Shown piece after piece: positions 60,042 to 64,000 of a DNA stretch of 64,000 nt. Location of the stretch: contig NZ_FUXC01000007.1 in the NCBI RefSeq assembly GCF_900167025.1, positions 62,001 to 126,000 of the forward strand, in the 5' to 3' direction. A program made the translations under genes and the position numbers. The notes beneath the pieces are model-generated. The model saw only the letters and a list, made by a program, of their open reading frames with translations. It had not been told where the DNA came from and ran no database searches. Every line of letters begins with the position of its first letter. Within the stretch, counting starts at the first letter, position 1. Source of the DNA: Treponema berlinense (GTDB taxonomy: Bacteria; Spirochaetota; Spirochaetia; Treponematales; Treponemataceae).

Positions 60042-61616
60042 ATGTCAGAAAAAAATCTTTCAATCGTTGTCGTTGCGCATCAGCCTTATGTTCGTCATAT
60101 CTATAAAGAAGGCGAACTTCCTGGGGCGGAAAATGATATTTTTTTTGGTGCGTTGAGCCAGACTTATGTTCCGCTTGTAAATCTTCTTAATAAACTTGAG
60201 GCCGAAAATATCGATTCAAAATTTTCAATTGTTTTGTCTCCGGTCTTGTGCTCGATGTTGGATGACGAGGTTTTGCAGAGTCAGTATGTTGAATGGCTTG
60301 ACCGTTGCATTGTTCTTGGTCAAAAAGAAAAGAAAAGACTTGCCTCTTGTCCTGAACTTTTAAAAAATGCCGAAGAGCAGCTCGAAAAAATTGTTCAGAC
60401 TAGAAAAGATTTTGTTGAAAAATACGAATGTAACCTTTTAAAACAGTTTGCTGGTTTTGCAAAGCGCGGAAGAATTGAAATTCTTGCTTCGTGCGGAACT
60501 TACGCTTTTTTGCCGCATTATGCCGATATGCCTGAAGTTTTGAACGCTCAGGTTGAAACTGGAATTATGTCGCACAGGCACTTTTTTGGCCGTGCTCCTG
60601 ACGGTTTCTGGCTTCCATATATGGGATACGTAAAGGGAATTGAAAGAACTCTCCGTTCTTACGGAATAAATTACACGGTTTTGGATACTCACGGAATTCT
60701 TTTTAGCGAGAATGCGCCTAAGACTGGAATTTTTGTTCCTGACCGTTGCTGGAATTCGCTTGTTGTTTTTGGACGTGACGGCGAAGCTTCTCAGAAAATA
60801 AACGGTTGCGAAGGTTTTTCTTCAAATCCGGTTTATAAAAATCAGGAAAAAGACATTGGTTTTGAGCTTGAAGAGAGCGAGCTTGAAGGCTTTTTGCCGC
60901 CGGATTCGCCTCGAAGCAACACCTTGTTCCGCTACTGGTCAAAAAAAGATGATTCTGATTCGCCTTATGATTCTAAAAAGGCTTTGGAGCAGGCAAAAAT
61001 TGATGCTGCCGCTTTTTTAGACGAGGAGAATCAAAAACTCGAAAAAGCTTCTAAATATCTTGAAAATCCTGTTCTTGTCTGTACGATTGAAGCTGCGGCT
61101 TTGGGACAATGCTGGGCTGAAGGAATGGACTTTTTTGAGGAGGTTTTGAGAAAAAATGCTTCTTCTAAGTTTGTCGCTACCGGCGATTTGATAAAAGATC
61201 AGTTTAAGCTCGAAAAAATAACGCCTTATCCTTCTGCTGCGAGCGGAACTGGTTATGGCGAAGACCTTTTGGACAGTTCTAACAGCTGGATGTTGCGCTA
61301 TACAAGAAAAATGTGCGAACGCATGGTCGACCTTTCCGGCCGGTTTCCTGACGACACTGGCTTAAAGGTGAGGCTTTTGGTTCTTGGCGCAAAAGAGCTC
61401 ATGCTTGCTCAGTCTGGAGAACTTGCAAAGATGATTCATTCGGGAGTTTTTTCTGATTTTGCAAGAGAAACTTTCACAAAGAGCGTTATTGATTTTACTA
61501 AAGTTTTTGATGCCCTGGGTTCAAATACTGTGAGCACAGAATGGCTTACAAAACTCGAAAAAGAGCACAATCTTTTTCCGTGGCTGAATTACCGCATCTT
61601 CTGCCGAAAACAGTAA
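60042..61616 (+). CDS. GH57/DUF1957-like protein with a replaced catalytic glutamate
   Basis: A 524-aa protein with the GH57 alpha-glucan branching-enzyme layout: a (beta/alpha)7-type domain (about 1-330) opening LSIVVVAHQPYVRH, then a helical DUF1957-like C-terminal part (about 370-524, with SSNSWMLRYTRKMCERM). At the family's nucleophile site (usually WLPE-C-x-Y), it reads GFWLPYMGY: Tyr193 replaces Glu. The second carboxylate region (usually DTE-x-FGHWW) reads TIEAAALGQCWAEG, with Glu350 at the Asp position. It therefore may be inactive or have a changed reaction. It lies 21 bp after the DUF4912 gene and ends at a strong bidirectional terminator. Function: binding or modifying an alpha-glucan is a guess. 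Confidence 0.82.
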   Translation: MSEKNLSIVVVAHQPYVRHIYKEGELPGAENDIFFGALSQTYVPLVNLLNKLEAENIDSKFSIVLSPVLCSMLDDEVLQSQYVEWLDRCIVLGQKEKKRLASCPELLKNAEEQLEKIVQTRKDFVEKYECNLLKQFAGFAKRGRIEILASCGTYAFLPHYADMPEVLNAQVETGIMSHRHFFGRAPDGFWLPYMGYVKGIERTLRSYGINYTVLDTHGILFSENAPKTGIFVPDRCWNSLVVFGRDGEASQKINGCEGFSSNPVYKNQEKDIGFELEESELEGFLPPDSPRSNTLFRYWSKKDDSDSPYDSKKALEQAKIDAAAFLDEENQKLEKASKYLENPVLVCTIEAAALGQCWAEGMDFFEEVLRKNASSKFVATGDLIKDQFKLEKITPYPSAASGTGYGEDLLDSSNSWMLRYTRKMCERMVDLSGRFPDDTGLKVRLLVLGAKELMLAQSGELAKMIHSGVFSDFARETFTKSVIDFTKVFDALGSNTVSTEWLTKLEKEHNLFPWLNYRIFCRKQ

Positions 61617-61631
61617 TTTTTTATAAAACAG

Positions 61632-61671
61632 TCTGCAAGTTCAAAGTTTGAGTGAATTTGCAGATTTTTTT
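61632..61671. terminator. Terminator between the GH57-like and UPF0164 genes
   Basis: TCTGCAAGTTCA pairs with TGAATTTGCAGA (one G-T), nine-base loop, then seven T. The stem is long enough to serve both converging genes. Confidence 0.85.
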
Positions 61672-61673
61672 AT

Positions 61674-63071
61674 TTAGTTTAGTGAGCCGAAATTTTTTAT
61701 CTGGTCGTGGACGTCCAGTAAATCCTGGGCGGCAGTTATCGCCTCTATTGCCGGATCAAATTTTATTCCGATTGAAGATGACATGTTTTTTGCTTCTGTC
61801 CATTTTTCAATCGCTTTTTGAATATTTTGCCTGTCGCCCTTTGAATATAGTTCGATTCCTTCCGTGTATTTTTCGTAAACCATTGCCATTGTTTTTGAGC
61901 GTCCCCTGTCTCCGAGCAAGAGCCGCGCCGCAAGGCTTATGTGGTTTACCGGATTGAACGAAGTTGTAAGGTCGAGAGTATAATTTACGTTCATTTTTAT
62001 GCCTTTTATGTCGAACTGGCTTCCAATGCTAAAACGCGGATTGCCTCCGCTGAGCATAAATCCTGCTTCAAAATCAAAAAAATCCGTAACGTTGATTTCT
62101 GCGCCGCTGGCAAACGAAAATTTTTGCGAAGATGAAAAGTTCATTAGGTTTACAGGCTGGCGAAATTCTGTCGTAAAAAGAAGATTTTTGAACAGCCTGT
62201 ACGAAAAACCTGCGCTTATTCTTGTCGGAAGCGAATCATCAAGTTCAAAATTTTTAGAAAAGCCTGTAAAGGCAAGGCCGAGATTGTTGAGGGCTAGTCC
62301 AAAATTAAAATTTGGTTCAAGGCTGCTGAAATTTTTGAGAAAATTGAACCTTACGAGAAGTCCAAAATCCGCCATAAAGCCGAGAGCCGACTGTTCAAGT
62401 CCTGAGCCGCTTTTTATTTTGTCTGTCTGATTGTCTGCATAATCTGGCATATTTCGCCACGAGGCGCGCACCGTGTAACCTGCGGCAATTCCCTTAAAAT
62501 TGTATCCTGCCAAAAAATTATACGCCATGTTGAACGCGAGAGAAGTTTCTGAGTAATAGTTTCCTGCAAGCTTGTCGCCAAAAAGGTTGTATTCTGTGAA
62601 CGGAACATAAAAACACTTTAACTGGAGTCCCATTCCGAGATTGTTGAATCTCATGCTTCCTTCTAAAGTTTCCATTGCCGAGTCTGCAATCCAAGAGTTG
62701 TGAAAAAATGCGATCTCTGAATTGCTTAAAACCGCCGAGCCTGCCGGATTGTAGTCAAAAAAAGTTATGTCGTCGCAAAGTCCTGTTATTGCCGTTCCTA
62801 AGCTTTCTGAGCGTCCTCCGGTTGGAATATTGAGCGAACGGAAAACTGTGGTTCCTTCGTTGCTGTCAGAAAAAGAGGCAAAGACATCGCTCAGTTTTGA
62901 ATTGACGTCTTTAAGCTCGAGCGCAAAAACGCAAAAAGGCGTGGCTACGGCGTTAAAAACCAGAATGGCGAGAAAAATAAATGCTTGTTTTTTGGCGAAA
63001 TGCTGTTTTTTTTGCATAAATTTTGTGTCAGTATGAATTGAATCTTGTTTTTGAATGTTGAATTTCTTCAT
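61674..63071 (-). CDS. UPF0164/FadL-like outer-membrane protein
   Basis: A 465-aa exported protein of the treponemal UPF0164 family (PorV/FadL-like barrel). The start is uncertain: 63071 or, closer to the signal segment, ATG 63017 (MQKKQHFAKKQAF). The signal ends CVFAL. The barrel (about 85-395) opens with GTAITGLCDDITFFDYNPAGSAVLSNSEIAFFHNSW, the family motif. Strands follow to LDLTTSFNPVNHISLAARLLLGDRGR. The last 60 residues are a TPR-like helix pair (YEKYTEGIELYSKGDRQNIQKAIEKWTEAKN), periplasmic. In T. pallidum, paralogs are predicted long-chain fatty acid or hydrophobic nutrient channels; this may do the same. It diverges from the truncated gene at the window end. Confidence 0.86.
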   Translation of the reverse strand: MKKFNIQKQDSIHTDTKFMQKKQHFAKKQAFIFLAILVFNAVATPFCVFALELKDVNSKLSDVFASFSDSNEGTTVFRSLNIPTGGRSESLGTAITGLCDDITFFDYNPAGSAVLSNSEIAFFHNSWIADSAMETLEGSMRFNNLGMGLQLKCFYVPFTEYNLFGDKLAGNYYSETSLAFNMAYNFLAGYNFKGIAAGYTVRASWRNMPDYADNQTDKIKSGSGLEQSALGFMADFGLLVRFNFLKNFSSLEPNFNFGLALNNLGLAFTGFSKNFELDDSLPTRISAGFSYRLFKNLLFTTEFRQPVNLMNFSSSQKFSFASGAEINVTDFFDFEAGFMLSGGNPRFSIGSQFDIKGIKMNVNYTLDLTTSFNPVNHISLAARLLLGDRGRSKTMAMVYEKYTEGIELYSKGDRQNIQKAIEKWTEAKNMSSSIGIKFDPAIEAITAAQDLLDVHDQIKNFGSLN

Positions 63072-63186
63072 CAATTTATCGCAAAATCTGTTTCAATATT
63101 CAAAAAACTGCCGTTCACTTTATTCTAATTTAAATTTCGGTTTTTTACCTTTATTGCATAAGAAATAATACCGAAAATATTAAAAA

Positions 63187-64000
63187 TTGGTACGCTTTAA
63201 ATTTTTCGCCGGCATTTTTATTTTTTCTCTTTTTGCTTTTCCGCTTTTTTCTCAGGAAAATACTTCTTTGCAGGAATCTGTTTTGGAGAAAAAAGTTCTT
63301 TCGCTTTCGGAAATTGACCTGCTCATAAAAAAAAATGAATATTCTTCCGCTCTTGAAGCGCTTTCGGTTTTTATAAAAAAAAATCCTGAACAGTTTGACC
63401 GCGCTCAAAAAAGAATTTCGCAAATTATGAAAAAAAGGCTGGATTTTAACGCGCAGGCTTTTGTTCTTGCGGAAAAAATGCGGGAATCGGCCGGTTTTAA
63501 CGATTTGCAGTCCGATGCTCTCGACAGCAAAAAAATGGACATCATCGTTTCCCTCGAAAAAATGGAGCAGAATCCGCCGAAAGAAGCTGTCGATTTTACA
63601 AACGATGCCCGGCGCACAATTCGCCTTTCGTATTACATCAACCGCTCAAATTCGATTTTGGCTCAAAGCGCGGAATTTGTCGAAAATGCGGACTTTGATT
63701 CGTCAGAAAATTATTTTCTTGCAGCACAAAAATCTTTGGAAGCGCTTTCTCTAAAAACTAAAGATTCTGATGTGGTTTTTGAAGGCGAAAAAGAAATTGC
63801 GGTCGTTTATCCGGACGAACTGAACGCAAAAGTCGAAAAACAGATTAAAAAACTTTCTGAACTCAATTCAAGCTTAAAGGAACTTCTAAAAAACTGTCAG
63901 GAAGATTATAAAAAATACAAATCGGCGGTTCAAAATTTACGCACGGACGAATCAGAATCTGCGTTAAAAAAAATGAGCCGCTCCTTTGAAAAAATTATCC
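63187..64000 (+). CDS. Secreted coiled-coil/TPR-like protein, 3' end outside window
   Basis: An open frame runs from TTG 63187 to the window end (271 codons). An in-frame TAA at 63181 excludes an earlier start. From the TTG, the sequence VRFKFFAGIFIFSLFAFPLFSQ is a good signal peptide. The mature part is Lys/Glu/Ser-rich and helical (LSEIDLLIKKNEYSSALEALSVFIKKNPEQF, a TPR-like pair, then long coiled-coil segments, KVEKQIKKLSELNSSLKELLK). No ribosome site is visible, so expression level is unclear. It starts 116 bp from, and diverges from, the UPF0164 gene. I do not recognise the family; a periplasmic scaffold or peptidoglycan-associated role is possible. Confidence 0.72.
   Translation, partial: MVRFKFFAGIFIFSLFAFPLFSQENTSLQESVLEKKVLSLSEIDLLIKKNEYSSALEALSVFIKKNPEQFDRAQKRISQIMKKRLDFNAQAFVLAEKMRESAGFNDLQSDALDSKKMDIIVSLEKMEQNPPKEAVDFTNDARRTIRLSYYINRSNSILAQSAEFVENADFDSSENYFLAAQKSLEALSLKTKDSDVVFEGEKEIAVVYPDELNAKVEKQIKKLSELNSSLKELLKNCQEDYKKYKSAVQNLRTDESESALKKMSRSFEKII

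Overview
The window looks like a chromosome segment of a gut- or rumen-type Treponema (Spirochaetota). It is moderately AT-rich and carries several genes typical of the lineage: a UPF0164/FadL-like outer-membrane protein, a DUF4912 + GH57-like pair, a PUR-domain nucleic-acid-binding protein like Borrelia BpuR, a thymidylate kinase with a Thr in the P-loop, PilZ and HD-GYP c-di-GMP proteins, and Omp85/TamB without a nearby classical LPS locus. Arginine (argJ-argB-argD), branched-chain (ilvD), aromatic (aroB) and glutamate-precursor (citrate synthase) genes argue against the auxotrophic pathogen T. pallidum. The species cannot be named from the sequence alone.

Layout. 1-7 kb: a decayed hybrid sensor kinase (+), then on - an S1-domain protein with an RluA-type pseudouridine synthase, NudC, and a frameshifted omptin-like protease. 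7-11 kb (+): a phosphoribosyltransferase, a large secreted protein, RNase HII and a PUR protein. 11-15 kb (-): probable operon tmk - hypothetical - aroB - cysteine desulfurase. 15-25 kb (+): envelope operon tamB-like - bamA - skp, then mutS. 25-30 kb: ilvD, citrate synthase, RsuA-type synthase (+) and thrH (-). 30-36 kb: a membrane-domain/propeller/HD-GYP receptor with a BMP-family binding protein (+), facing an HD hydrolase (-). 36-46 kb (+): argJ-argB-argD, dut, lptF, lptG, tgt and a HEAT-repeat protein. 46-50 kb (-): HrpA-like helicase and CapA-like lipoprotein. 50-54 kb: bactofilin, TPR protein and MtaB (+), then a PilZ protein and a small secreted protein (-). 54-58 kb (+): two tRNA-Lys genes, a MATE transporter, and a NifU-like + GGGtGRT pair. 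58-64 kb: FNT channel (-), DUF4912 and GH57-like (+), UPF0164 (-), and a secreted protein running off the end (+).

Most notable points. (1) A dispersed family of 70-125 bp intergenic elements has conserved flanks around a central hairpin; the hairpin sequence differs in every clear copy yet stays self-complementary. (2) The argJ promoter carries two ARG-box-like half-palindromes, and citrate synthase carries a full 16-bp version just downstream of a strong promoter, suggesting shared arginine/glutamate control. (3) A 1190-aa protein joins an ECF S-component-like membrane domain, a two-component-regulator propeller and an HD-GYP phosphodiesterase domain, and sits 11 bp upstream of a BMP-family binding protein. 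(4) The functionally uncharacterised NifU-like/GGGtGRT gene pair has its own strong promoter, leader hairpin and terminator. (5) A GH57-like protein lacks the usual catalytic glutamate. (6) Two genes in the first 7 kb are broken, the kinase largely by single-base length changes in poly-A runs. All calls come from reading the sequence; no database search was run.
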